Assembly (NCBI GenBank): GCA_964017045.1
Contig: OZ024799.1
Location: 26,733,596 to 26,797,595 of the forward strand
From: Omphiscola glabra
Lineage: Eukaryota > Mollusca > Gastropoda > Lymnaeidae
DNA: 64,000 nucleotides
Direction of reading: 5' to 3'
The position numbers were made by a program, and so were the translations under genes. Every line of letters begins with the position of its first letter. Within the stretch, counting starts at the first letter, position 1. The notes beneath the pieces were generated by a model that did no database searches, had not been told where the DNA came from, and saw nothing but the letters and a program-made list of their open reading frames with translations. This document shows, piece by piece, positions 1-11,103 of the stretch.

Positions 1-1736
1 CTATAGGTTAGAAAATTGGGGGCTTGTTATAACAGGAATCAAGTAAAATAATTTAAGAGATACAGCCATTAGAAAATAAATGCCTTTGATTTGTTTAAAC
101 CTGTTAAAAGTCTAAATAAGTAACAGCTTGGGTTATTTTATTTCAAAAGGAAGTAAAAAGATTGAAGCTATTAATAAAATTGTAAAAACCCAAAACTGAA
201 GGGAAAAATACAGTAGACTGATAAGAGACTTGAAAACAATTTCCTTAGTTATTTGACTTTATGATGCACTAGTCACTAAACTAAATTTCATAAAGGACAC
301 CAAAAAGAAGAACAAGCTCTGGTTTAAACCTCCTGTATAACCCCTTTCTATGTGTATTTCAAACCTGGCCATCACCAGAATCTAAACTATAAGATAAAAG
401 TCAATGAACCAATATATGAATAGTGGTTATGTCTTAACAAGCTTAACATTATGATTAGTATCTTGCTAAGACCAAGATAACAGTCAGCTCCCCCTATATT
501 ACAGTGGGCTATGTTGTCTCTTTGATATATTAAAGCTCTGGCTAGATCACTTAAGCATGAACAAAGAATAATGGGGTGGGGAATGGGTAACTACTTGATT
601 ATTCTGGTATCAAGTAGTCACCCAAGTAGGGGGTCACATGACACACACCTACACACACAAGTGACATTCAATGTAACCCCATGTGTACTAAATCGAAAGA
701 CTACACATGAGTAGGTTAAGAGTAGTGGTGGGGAAAAGTATACAGATTTAACTAAGGGCCAACTCATTTTTAAAATTCTGTATACTTACTGATCATGAAA
801 CTAATTCATGTGTTCAAAATGTAATGTGGATATACTGCCTTAGGACGTACACATTTATGCTAGGCTTATAATATAAATAAATGGGGGCCAAGAAAGTGAG
901 GATTATTTAATATAATACAGTCACATGTTATTGTAATTTCAACTTTCAAAACCTGAGTTACATACAACATTATGCACATTGGAGTTAAAGCATAAAACAA
1001 AATTAGTTGGGAAATGTATGAAAGTTAGAAGATGAAGGGAAAGCAGTTGAAAGTTTTGAAAGTATTTATTGTATACAACATACTAACAAATATTTATATT
1101 ACATAGTTTAAAAAAATTATCATCTGCCATATGTGTTTTTGCTGACCACACATACCAGATTTATTCTGAAACACTATGTTTTTCAAATATTCATTGAAGG
1201 CTGAACAAAGTGGACAGTTGTAGGAGAAGCTGATTTAAATATCTAACTCACAAAAAATAATAATTAGAAAATCATTAAAATATATGTATTCATAAATGGG
1301 CATGGAGGACATGGAACGACCAAAAGGTGCAAACCTACATCACCAAAACTTATTGGGATTATTAGACATTAATGGCAATACAGAGAAACAACTGTAAACT
1401 TATTAACATTTTAAAAAGAATATGATGGGATAAAAAGGAAGTGGAGGTGGATTTGATAAAAACTCAGGAAAGGGCCTTCAAACATTGCAGTGCAAGCTGA
1501 CATGAAACCAAATAGGAGATGAGGTACTAAAGAACACAAGGAAAATGGACCAAACTAGGGAATCTGGAGAAATGTAAAAAAAAAACTTGGAGAGAGGTAG
1601 AGACATCGAGAGAACAGGAAGATAGATGGAATGAGATTCTTGACGGCCTACGCCCCACTGGGGGATATTCAGGATGATGATGAATACAATAAACTAAAAG
1701 CTAGCCACCAATAACTAAAATCCCCTATCAACTTAC
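1..1736. other. Probable intron 2 of the sortilin-like gene; no exon recognised
   Basis: AT-rich non-coding sequence. If the minus-strand VPS10 receptor gene continues past the window edge, this stretch is its second intron. I found no further exon with convincing splice sites. Around 1,565-1,685 there is a short, more GC-balanced stretch. Its plus-strand reading (DRWNEILDGLRPTGG) resembles the C-terminal tail of RTE-type LINE proteins, which suggests a decayed retroelement fragment; this part is weakly supported. Confidence 0.35.
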
Positions 1737-1802
1737 CCCTTGATCATTTTTGCCTGCCCAAGCCAATGCCAAATTGAACTTTGTTTCATTTTCAAACACA
1801 TG
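1737..1802 (-). CDS. Exon 2 of sortilin-like VPS10 receptor
   Basis: A 66-nt exon with a strong acceptor (TTCTTTTTGCAG) and a perfect donor (GTAAGT) on the minus strand. It is in phase 0 at both ends, matching the phase-0 end of exon 1 at 7,529. It encodes HVFENETKFNLALAWAGKND plus Gln-Gly. In sortilin-family receptors the first blade of the VPS10 beta-propeller begins with a similar HVF(D/E)...(S/A)L-W-(V/A)-G segment right after the first cysteine region, so exon order and content both fit. The next exons would lie to the left of base 1. The splice sites and frame are seen directly; the family assignment is from memory of the family pattern. The exon alone is short, so homology is moderate. 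Confidence 0.6.
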
Positions 1803-1929
1803 CTGCAAAAAGAACATTTGAAGATATTTATAAATAAGTGCCTGAGGATATGTTCCTATTATTCTCTTGTCCTCATGTTTTTGTAACTTTTTTTTTTTTT
1901 TTACTAGTAACAGATTTATTTCAGCATTT

Positions 1930-2002
1930 AAATTTCAGGTAAGACTAAAGCTTTAAATTTCAGGTAAGACTAAAGCTTTAAATTTCAGGTAAGACTAAAG
2001 CT
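1930..2002. repeat. 25-bp tandem repeat, about 3 copies
   Basis: Unit AAATTTCAGGTAAGACTAAA plus GCTTT, repeated with a 25-bp period (starts at 1,930, 1,955 and 1,980) in intron 1 of the sortilin-like gene. Each unit contains a CAG/GTAAG motif that looks like a splice donor on the plus strand, opposite to the gene. Confidence 0.9.
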
Positions 2003-5000
2003 AAGCATTTTTTTTTTAGCATTGCCAGTTTTCTGATCCTCAACAAATTCTAACAGAAAAAAGTAATATTACATTGAGTAGAGGGTGATGGCTTTTATGA
2101 ACTAATTTTATTTCTAGAATACACTAATCCTCACTCTCAATCATGTGTTTTCTTCCTTAATTCAAAACTGGACATTACAAAATATTGCTCTAGTTGTAAA
2201 TTAAGCACTTGCTTCAAAAGTTTTAATTATTGCCATCAGAAGTGACTTATTATTACTGGTTTAAATGTATCATCAAAGTGATGTACCTATTATTGTTGAT
2301 GACCAACATAAGTAAATTAGAAGGCCTGCTTGGCAGCTTATTTCAATAAACTGATTGTGACGACTGGGGAGGGGGGATTTGCCAAAGTAGTGTGACATCA
2401 CTTATGGATGGCCCCTTAGCCTATAACCCCACAGATAGTACATATTAAAAATATACTTGCCGCACATTAGAATTATAAGTAAAGTAAGCCTAATTTAAAT
2501 ATAATTCTACACTTTCTTAATTTTACATAAGTTAATGGGTTATTAATTAGTCATCCAGATGTTGAAGTTTTATTTAAAAAGAACATTTCAAAGTCAGAAG
2601 AATTTTAATTTTAAACCACAAAGCAGGCCCGCGCCTAGGAAATTCTGGGTCCCAGGCAGCTGACAGAGTTCGGGTCCCTTTCGTGTTTCAAACATGTGCG
2701 TTTATTTTTAAAATTTGAAAAAAAAACGGCCCCTATCTAGATGAGCCCTCGACAAGTGCCATGGTTGTCGCACCCCCCCCCCCCCCCGTGCAAAGTGATG
2801 ATGATGAATGAAAGACTCTAGTCTGGCCTCCTATTTAATTCTTTGACAATCAATTTACAGCACTAATAAAACATAAGTTACCTAGTAGTCTAGGCTTAAA
2901 CTGTAATCAATTGACTTAGTCTAATTAAACAAGTAAATGATTTATATTAAATAAAAAAGACCAAGATAATAAGAAGAGTAACTTGGTAATCCCTTATTTT
3001 AGCGCAATAAATATTCCTAATTATATTTTAAATAAAAGGTAAATAAAATACCATCTTTTTGTACCAATAAAACAAGCATTAATAAACAAATTATATGAGA
3101 TTTAAAAAAAAGTACATTTCATTAATCTTTTGTGATTCACAGCCCCATTATGGTAAGTCAAAGAAAACTCGTCTATCTCCAAAGATACAATTTTGTTGTT
3201 GCCCATCTGTATGTATTCAGATATTAATAAATTATAAATTTATTTTGAATTAATTTATTTTATCATGTCTAGGTGTCCGCTTTTTCTTTCTAAACCAGTG
3301 GTGGGTTTGGCAAGTTTAAATATTTAAGTCTCTCATGTTCTAAGCATCTTGAAATTAGTGGGGCCATCCATGCAGGAGCATGCGAAGGTGGTATTAGTTC
3401 TATATCCTAGGGTCTATAATTTCTGGCTTCACACACGGTGCCGCTTTTCCTACACAAAGTCCTACATCCATCAATGACGTAACGCGTCTAGATTTTATTT
3501 TTATGTATATATTTTGCGGCCCCGGGGGGGGGGGGGGGGGCAGTGTTATGTGGGGACAATGTTTATCAAAGAACGTCTTACAAACTTGTAATATGCGGCA
3601 ATAGTGATGTGAACAGCAGAACAAACAGATTGCTAATAAACTCAAACGAGTACGTCCAACAATCACTATGGGCACTGTCCCTTATTTTATTCCGCACAAA
3701 TCAAAGTCAATTTAAGTGTCAGCTAACCAGGTAAGTCCCTCCTTTCAAATTAGAGCTGACCAACCACAGGCCACTTAAACCCCTTATTTGCAAAAGGGGC
3801 TGTGAAGGTGGCGGTTCACCCCAGGTGACACTATTTTCTTTATAAGGAGAGGCAACATTTTTGGCCAACTGAAGATATTACTTTCTAAATTTGTGGTAGT
3901 GGGCGACAAATACTTGGACCACATCAGGTTGCACCAACCCTCGCTACGCCAATGAGACATTCTTCTTCATCCCTGATGATACAGTACATCAAGGTCAAGT
4001 AAATCCATGTCTCTGGTTCACAACTCACAACACAATCCATGGTCCGCTCATTACAAGGACATGTGACACATAAACCAATGCTTAAACATTGGTTGCTCTC
4101 TGATTTTGGTGGAATTCTATTACGTAGCCAAGTCTCACGCTTTGCATCGTTTTACTGGGCACTGTTTCCCTGGTCAGCTGATTACAAGGATGAAGCCATT
4201 CTTTGAAACACCAGCCAACTGAATGCAGAAAACCAATAGCTGACCATAAAACATCTGAACACAGGATAAGTGAACCAGTGGATAAGTGATCACCCAGATA
4301 TGTGACCACATGTACAAAGTGAGCACATGACCAACTGAAAGTACAGTCACTTGCCAGTGGGTTCACTTGTCTTGTGCTTGGAAGCATTCACTGCATTGGT
4401 CAGAATTTTCTAAACCCCCCCCCCCCAAGGCTTCATGGGACCATCTGTATATTCTGAACACACTGAGAGGGAGGGGCACAATGCCGAATATCAGTGTCAT
4501 TATTATTAAACCAAATGCCAAAGATAACTTAACTTATTCCTAGGACAAAAAAATTATGTAAGTCGGTCACTCTGCGTAGAGTGGTGGGAAGGGCTGACGT
4601 TACCCTAATTTACTTTATTTTATGAACCCACTGTATATTAAAGCCATTGAGTCTGACTAAAGTGTATAATTCTTTTTAACCTTACTTTTACTTTTAGCAT
4701 ATCAATATTGTTTTCGGAAAGAGGTGAAAAATCTGGCCATACATTGGCTGAAAAGATAATAAACAAAACTAATGACCGACTGATTTTTAAATAAACTTTT
4801 TATACTAAAAATCCCTTTAAAATCAACGAAAATACATGAAAAACGAATTGGAAAACAATAAATATTTGTTCATGATATAAGTTCTAATATTAATATCATT
4901 GAAGTGTTTAATGTAGTTCCATCAGGTAACAGGTAGGAAGTTTTTTTTAAATACATTGCACTAAATAAATTTATTGCACTGAAATAAGGGATTACCATTT

Positions 5001-5578
5001 ACAAGTGACTTCTATGTATATTGAATTCGAGGAACCAGTCAGCTAGACCTAGGACTAGTACAATAAATAGATACTTTGACAGAAATTTTCAATATTGTCC
5101 TATTGTCATAAATGATATATCATATTGAAGGGCTAGCTATAAGCTTTGCAAAAATACCAATTTCATCTTTCTATCTTTTATAGAAATTAAGTTATGAATT
5201 TTTTTTGTTCATTTTTTGAACCCCCTTCTTTATCTTTGTATTTTACTGTAACTTTCCAAATTTCTGCCTTATTTGCCCAAAACTTTTTTATTTTACAAGA
5301 TAATGCTACCATATTTTCAGGAGACATTCTCAATGCAACATTAAACACAATGAACAACAAAACTTTGAAATAACATCAAGACTTTGTATTTTGAAAAAAA
5401 TTATTTGAGGGTATGTTAAGCAAAATAAAAATTGGAAAAATCATTGCTGATTAAAAGAAAAACTAAATTACTTGTTTATTGAATTTGAACAAATTATATG
5501 CTTGTGTTCAATTTTAAAATCAATTCTTATATGTATAAAAAAGTAAGTAGTCTTGTTTTCTTTAAAATTGAATGCATG
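2003..5578. other. Intron 1 (left part) of the sortilin-like gene
   Basis: AT-rich non-coding sequence with two long homopolymers, C15 at 2,773-2,787 and G17 at 3,524-3,540. The stretches around 2,625-2,800, 3,390-3,550 and 3,780-4,440 are more GC-rich than their surroundings and look like old repeats I cannot name. No exon with matching splice sites and phase was found on either strand. Confidence 0.5.
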
Positions 5579-5580
5579 TA

Positions 5581-6504
5581 CAGTTAAACCCGCTTATCTC
5601 GACCTCGGTTAACTCGCCAACCCTGTTAAGTCGACGTCTTTGGCGTGGAACCGCCAGATTCTCTCTTCGTCTTAACATTTTCTCATCAGTTATGTCGATT
5701 CTTTTATGTCGCCGAACCCTGATATCTCGAGCACAAAAGGCGGCCAAATTTGCAACTTAACCTCGGTTATCTCGATCCCCATGAACAATTGCCGGCTTTT
5801 GAACTCCGCAAGGAGGAAAAGCAAAAAATAATTAAACAAGTTTGAATTACAAAAATAATTATTTATTCCTCAAAATACAGGACTTGTGTTTTAGAATGAG
5901 CCTAGAAGTAATTTAAATAAATGTGTTTTAATTTGAGGTTTAAAAACTCGTTAGAGTCCATATTATATAAATAAATGATCATAATTTGCCGTGTGCAAAA
6001 TGTTGTCATGGTCAGCCATTCACGGTCACTTGCATAATTGCTATGCCGTGGCAGTACTTCAGCGTTTCATTCATAAGAGTTTGCCATGTGCAAAAACTGA
6101 TATCAATTGGTCAGAGAATGTTTTAAATAATTACCCAAAGTTGAAAGTTCAAAATAAATAGTCATTGCGCATGACATGATCGGCAGAATGAGGTCACAAA
6201 ATGTGTAGGCTTCGTCCATAGCAGAAAATACCAAACAAACTCGAATTTTAAAAATCCGTACCTCAAAAAGTATTAAAGCTAAAATGTTGATCATGGTTTC
6301 ATTTTGGTTTTAATTTAAATTTGTTCTAAATAACTGTAACAGTTGGGTTGTTTTTGTTTTTTTTGTTTACTGAAACCTACATTTTTTAACGCACATCATA
6401 AACATAAAGAAATTTCAAGCACATGTTATTATATTGCCGCCATATTGGTTATTGTTTATCTTGATGCTTTACCCAGAGGCCGTCGACACAACCGGGTTGT
6501 ACTG
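5581..6504. mobile_element. Non-autonomous Tigger/pogo-like Tc1/mariner element with TA target duplication
   Basis: The left end reads CAGTTAAACCCGCTTATCTC and continues with GACCTCGG. The right end, reverse-complemented, reads CAGTACAACCCGGTTGTGTC followed by GACGGCC. The termini match at most positions and are flanked by TA at 5,579-5,580 and 6,505-6,506, the target duplication of Tc1/mariner and pogo elements. CAGTNNAACCC... ends are typical of Tigger/pogo. About 924 bp; the interior has no transposase reading frame, so this is a non-autonomous or internally deleted copy. It lies in intron 1 of the sortilin-like gene. Confidence 0.65.
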
Positions 6505-6506
6505 TA

Positions 6507-7528
6507 ATTATAAATAAAAATTAATCAAAATAATTTTTTCTCTACATTCAAACATGCCTCCTTGGAAGGAATTCCACTGAGTTCTGCATTAGAAAATTTT
6601 CTCTTGTATCTGAAATAATCCTAGAAAAACATCTTATCATATTAAATCATAATCCTGAATCTACACTTCACTACGCAATTTCTTATTTCTTTTAAATAAT
6701 TTAAATTTTGTGTTAATTAAAACTAATTTCTTTTTTATTTTATTATTATTATTAATTATAATAAGACATTTCTTTTCTTAAATCTATGTCATGTCATTAC
6801 CAGTACTTAAGAATAATTTAAAATTTATGATTAAATACCTTATTTAATATTTAATTTAAAAATATTACTAAAATTTGGCCTTTAAGTGCATTTGTAGTAA
6901 CAGAATAATATTGGTTCATTAAGTATTAAGCTTAATTTAGCAAGTAGACTTAGACTACGACACGGGTAGTTCTCGGATTTATATTATTTTAATTAAAATG
7001 TAAGTTCCCATCAGTTTAATATTCATAATTTCAATTTATTTGTATTATCTTATCCATTTCTATGATTTTTAAAGTATGTTTTATTAATTTACTTAGATTT
7101 ATTCAGATGTTTAAAGATTACAAAAGGATTTTTCGACTGCGCATAAGGCATAAGGGATGCGCGAGTGACTTTCAAAGTACCTACAATAAAACAATTTGAC
7201 TTATATTAAGTTATATTGCGAATTTTAGTATAGCCAAAAAGCAGTTGTGTAACTTGACCAAAATATTTCCCTATGCTAGGCTTAGCCCTTATGGACTACC
7301 CTAAGTAAGAGTAAGTTATCACTAAGTCCAAGTCTAGTTGACTAGATTTATTATTATTAAGTTTAGTAAAAAAAAAAAAAAAAAGTTTGGCCAACCAAAA
7401 AACTAAACAAAAGACAAAAGCCAGGGCCAGGGCTCAGTCTTTCTAACTTTCTTAGTTGTTAGGGGCAGTTATAGACTATAGACCTACTGACTGCCTATAA
7501 CTATAATATAATAATACACCTAGCATAC
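6507..7528. other. Intron 1 (right part) of the sortilin-like gene
   Basis: AT-rich sequence with an A-run at 7,369-7,384 and no recognisable exon or repeat. It begins on the minus strand with the donor GTATGC directly after exon 1. Confidence 0.5.
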
Positions 7529-7834
7529 CGTTTCTTCTAAACGCTTTCCTTCCTTCAATTTGTCGGTCACATCTTTAAAGGAGATCTGTTGTAGCTGACA
7601 TCGGGGATCTTTTTTCTCCGACTCCGTTTCAATGTTATTACTCTGAGTGTCAGTGCTTCGTTTTTTTCTCACAAGATTTAAAAATGAATTGGCATGAGAA
7701 CTTCTCTCAGTCTTAGATATATCTCTTTTAAATATATGTACAGCCTCATTTGCGTGCAAACAATAGCAGGGAATGGAAAAAATACAGAACACAAAAACTG
7801 TAAACAAAAACGGTCCGTTTCTCAGGTACTCCAT
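7529..7834 (-). CDS. Exon 1 (start codon) of sortilin-like VPS10-domain receptor, partial gene
   Basis: The 102-codon first coding exon starts at an ATG in good context (ATCAAAATGG). Residues 8-25 form a hydrophobic signal peptide (FLFTVFVFCIFSIP) ending near CYC. A propeptide follows with a furin-type RKKR at 56-59, then a Ser/Thr/Asn-rich stretch and the first cysteine at 79 (DPRCQL). The exon ends in phase 0 with the donor GTATGC. Sortilin-family receptors share this order: signal peptide, furin-cleaved propeptide, cysteine, VPS10 propeller. They are type I receptors that sort hydrolases and growth-factor precursors between Golgi, endosomes and the surface. The next exon is 1,737-1,802 and the gene runs off the left edge. 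Whether it is sortilin, SORL1 or SorCS type cannot be decided from this fragment; the HVF spacing favours sortilin. Confidence 0.6.
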
Positions 7835-7844
7835 TTTGATATTG

Positions 7845-7862
7845 TAGACGTCACGTGAGAGT
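7845..7862 (-). promoter_or_regulatory. CACGTG E-box/CLEAR-like site overlapping a CRE-like core
   Basis: On the minus strand CTCACGTGACGTC lies about 17 nt upstream of the sortilin-like start codon. CTCACGTGAC matches 9 of 10 positions of the CLEAR box (GTCACGTGAC) bound by TFEB/MITF-type factors, and it runs into a CRE-like TGACGTC. The transcription start is unknown, so the site could be in the promoter or the 5' UTR. Regulation by these factors is an inference. Confidence 0.35.
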
Positions 7863-8253
7863 TGAGTTCTTCTACGGTTTTAATAAAAGAAAAAAATACT
7901 TCCTGCAAGGTAGGCAACCCTACAAAAAAAAAAGGGTTTTTTTTATACTGGATGCTGGCCTCTAAATCTAACAAGCAGCAAACGAAGGGATGGAACGCGT
8001 CGACTCTTGGGGGCATTTTTTTAAGGGGCGGCACTTTCGGCGCTCTGCAGAAATTGTAGCTGGATAAAAGACCATAGGCTGCACATTTTTTTTTGTTTTA
8101 TGAATTATGGATCGTCCATAAATTAAACCAACAAAAAAAAGTGTGTGGGGGGGAGGGGGGATGTTTACAATAATAATTGTTGACAAGTAGTGTTTATTTC
8201 AGACAAAGTCACCCGAGCACTTCAGATTTGAGGAGGGGGCAGTATCAGTGGAC

Positions 8254-9049
8254 CGAAGGCGTAGCTAAGAGAAGGAAAGATGTCCCCTTGCGCCATGGGG
8301 GCGCCAAAATGGTGTGTGGTAGTATTTAATGGATGAAAATAAAGGTTTTCAGAGGGGGGGGGGCGAGCATAAAAATTAATCAAAGTCCATGTTACGGACT
8401 GTTATTAATATAGAGATTTTAATCTCTTTTTTAATTCTATGGCTCGTTCCAAAACAGTACATAACAAAAGACGATACCAAATTTTAAATACAATAAACAA
8501 ATAATAAGATACTCAAACCTTGGCAAATTGCAATTAATACGTTTTTAATGAGTTAATTACAATGAATTATAAAATCAAAAGAATATGATTAAAACTATTT
8601 ACTTACAGTTTGGTTGGTACCGGTACGATGTTAATAAAAAAACAGTGTGAAAAAGTTGTACAATAGGGAAAAGAAAGCTACACGCACACACAGTAAACAA
8701 GCACTGTCTAGTAGCACAATAATAACACACGCTCGTGATAAAGGATCTGCCTGCCTTCATTCAATCTTCGGTCTTTTATAATCTGTTTCTGATAGATAAT
8801 TCCAGATAATACGCATTGCAACTGCTTCCTGCATACTCTATACTCTATATTATTCGACAATTTTCGGCAGGAACGGGCTATTTATTTTATTTAGTTATAA
8901 CAAGGTCATAATTGACTATTTTTAGTAAGCCTCACCTAATAATAGCGCAGTGAGTTGACTGCAAGAGGTCATGCACGGGGAAAGCGTGCAGCAAAACACG
9001 TCACCTACATAACAGTCCCCTAGCGCGAAATACTCTAACTACGCCTCTG
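8254..9049. mobile_element. Small terminal-inverted-repeat element interrupted by a solo LTR
   Basis: The left end has GAAGGCGTAGCTAAGAG. The right end, reverse-complemented, reads CAGAGGCGTAGTTAGAGTA. These are imperfect inverted copies of the CAGNGGCGTAGCTAG motif seen elsewhere in the window. Taking out the LTR at 8,390-9,014 leaves an element of about 170 bp. The superfamily is not assigned. Confidence 0.45.
8390..9014. mobile_element. Solo LTR, family B copy 1
   Basis: About 625 bp starting TGTTACGGACTG and ending ACATAACA, so it has the TG...CA ends of an LTR. It is flanked by GTCCA and GTCCC, a near-perfect 5-bp target duplication. It shares extended similarity with 47,492-48,095, including the shared GTTCYAAAACAGTACA segment and the ACTATTTTTAG segment near the right end. 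No internal retroelement coding sequence adjoins it, so it is read as a solo LTR. Confidence 0.6.
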
Positions 9050-9054
9050 CAAGT

Positions 9055-9066
9055 GGGGGGGGGGGG
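9055..9066. repeat. G12 homopolymer
   Basis: A run of 12 G followed by CGGGG. It is one of at least ten G or C runs of 12 or more in the window. Confidence 0.9.
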
Positions 9067-9153
9067 CGGGGCCTGGGTGGTTATCTCAGTTGTCACTTTT
9101 TATATGGAGGAGTAGCAAACCGTCTCAGTTCGCATATTGAGAAGCGTCTAGAG

Positions 9154-9350
9154 CAGCGGTTCTCAACCTGTGGGTCGCGACCCCTTTGGGGATCGAACGA
9201 CCCTTTCTCAGGGGTCGCCTCTCCCCATCGGAAAACACATATAATTCACAAGTATGAAGTAGTAACGAAAATAATTTTGTGGTCGGGGGTCGCCATAACA
9301 CGAGGAACTGTATGAAAGGGTCACGGCATTAAGAAGGTTGAGAACCACTG
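9154..9350. mobile_element. SPIN-type hAT MITE, copy 1
   Basis: 197 bp bounded by CAGCGGTTCTCAACCTGTGG and, at the other end, AAGGTTGAGAACCACTG. It is flanked by the perfect 8-bp duplication GTCTAGAG (9,146-9,153 and 9,351-9,358). The ends, including GGGTCGCGACCCC, match what I know of SPIN (hAT superfamily) non-autonomous elements. There is no transposase. It interrupts the RTE LINE; removing it with one duplication restores RLEPQSQCGF across the junction. Confidence 0.9.
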
Positions 9351-9758
9351 GTCTAGAGCCACAAAGTCAATGCGGTTTTTGCAAGGAGTGTGAAACTATT
9401 GACATGGTGTCTGCTGCCAGACAGCTGCAGGAAAAGTCTCAGGAACAAAATGTTGTCTTCTTCTCCATCTATGATTGGACCTTACCAATGCTTTCGACAC
9501 TCTCAGCAGAAATATGGCTAAATATGAATGCCTCAAAAATTCTTCTCATATGGTTTGCAAATTAATGATATTATGCAAGCTAGTGTTCGGGAATATAGAG
9601 AGATGTCTCAATCATTCCATGTGTCTAATGTTATCAAACAAGGCTGCGTACTGGCACCAAGACATTTCAGCATCACGTTTTCTGCCATGCTGTCTGATGC
9701 TTTCAGCGAGGGAAACATTGGAATTGGCATCAACTGATGGTAAAGTTTTTATGTTAAT

Positions 9759-9770
9759 GGGGGGGGGGGG

Positions 9771-9796
<26 letters not shown>
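9759..9796. repeat. G13 run followed by a (GA)n microsatellite
   Basis: A 13-base G run directly followed by about 12 GA units, inside the decayed LINE at the point where unrelated sequence interrupts it. Confidence 0.9.
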
Positions 9797-9802
<6 letters not shown>

Positions 9803-10503
9803 CTACAATAAGGTTAGAAAATCAGGTTAGCGCATTTCTGTTGCTGAACTCGCGGATACCTCTCGGAAGTGTTGAATTTTTAATTTAATTCTGTTTTTGC
9901 TGTTTTTTATTCGCCGATGAAGGCTTCTTGACGACACGTTGGTTGTTTTGTTGCTTTCTATTTTTCAGTTGATCCCATACTTTGTTTCTCTCATTTCCAT
10001 CAAGTTTTTAACATCAGGGGAGTAAAAGCCAAATCCAAAATCAGGGATTTTCTGTATCCCGACGTCTTTGCACTTAACGCTAAATCAGAGGCCGATGTGA
10101 AACGTGGTGTTGCAAACTTCTGGGATGCCTGAACAAACGTTGGTCTTACCATTGAAACAAAGTAGACTTAGGCCAAGTGCCTACCAACTCAACAAAAACC
10201 TTACATCGAGCCCAACATCCAGGTCCATGACGAAAGACTTAAAGTTGTAAACAGCTTCTCTTATCTCGGCAGTACACTGTCCAAACGCGTAACTGTTGAT
10301 GATAAGGTGAACCTTCGAATTGCAAGAACCTGCGCAAAATTTGGAAAAATTTCTAAGAATTACAAGTAGAGGCATCAGAACCAAACCAAAATAAAGTTTT
10401 ACAAGGCAGCTACTATATGCACATGAAACATGGAATTCTATGCAAGGAAACTAAACAACTTTCACGCGATGAGCCTTCAAAAAATCCTCAACAATAAATG
10501 ACA

Positions 10504-10913
10504 GGACAAGATCCCAGATACTGAGGTACTCACATAAGAAGGTCTGGCAGGACAAGATCCCAGATACTGAGGTACTCACATAAGAAGGTCTGGCAGGACA
10601 AGATCCCAGATACTGAGGTACTCACATAAGAAGGTCTGGCAGGACAAGATCCCAGATACTGAGGTACTCACATAAGAAGGTCTGGCAGGACAAGATCCCA
10701 GATACTGAGGTACTCACATAAGAAGGTCTGGCAGAACAAGATCCCAGATACTGAGGTACTCACATAAGAAAGTCTGGCAGGACAAGATCCCAGATACTGA
10801 GGTACTCACATAAGAAGGTCTGGCAGGACAAGATCCCAGATACTGAGGTACTCACATAAGAAAGTCTGGCAGGACAAGATCCCAGATACTGAGGTACTCA
10901 CATAAGAAAGTCT
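10504..10913. repeat. 46-bp minisatellite derived from LINE coding sequence, 9 copies
   Basis: Unit starts fall every 46 bp at 10,504, 10,550, 10,596 and on to 10,872. The plus-strand reading of a unit is WQDKIPDTEVLT-stop, a conserved segment of the surrounding RTE ORF2. The array is therefore an amplified piece of the LINE. Copies differ at only one or two positions, so the amplification is fairly recent. Confidence 0.95.
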
Positions 10914-11103
10914 ATATTTTCTGGTGAGCTCAAGCAGGGCAGGCGGTTTCCTGGGGGGGGGGCAAAATAAATGTTTAAAGAAACACTGATAGCATCGTTT
11001 AAAGTATTTCACATTGGCCCGGACATGTAACAACAGTCCTCAAAGGATCGAGAGTCGTGGTGCTCTTCCATACACAAGCTCAATGCAGTTTGTCTCAAAG
11101 CAA

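Noticed and set aside
3543..3734. Plus-strand frame ending at a CAG/GTAAGT donor as an exon
   Set aside because: It starts right after a G17 run, has no acceptor or domain, and lies antisense in the sortilin-like intron; one good donor alone is not enough.
9338..9888. Short plus-strand frames as separate genes
   Set aside because: They are broken pieces of the RTE reverse transcriptase.
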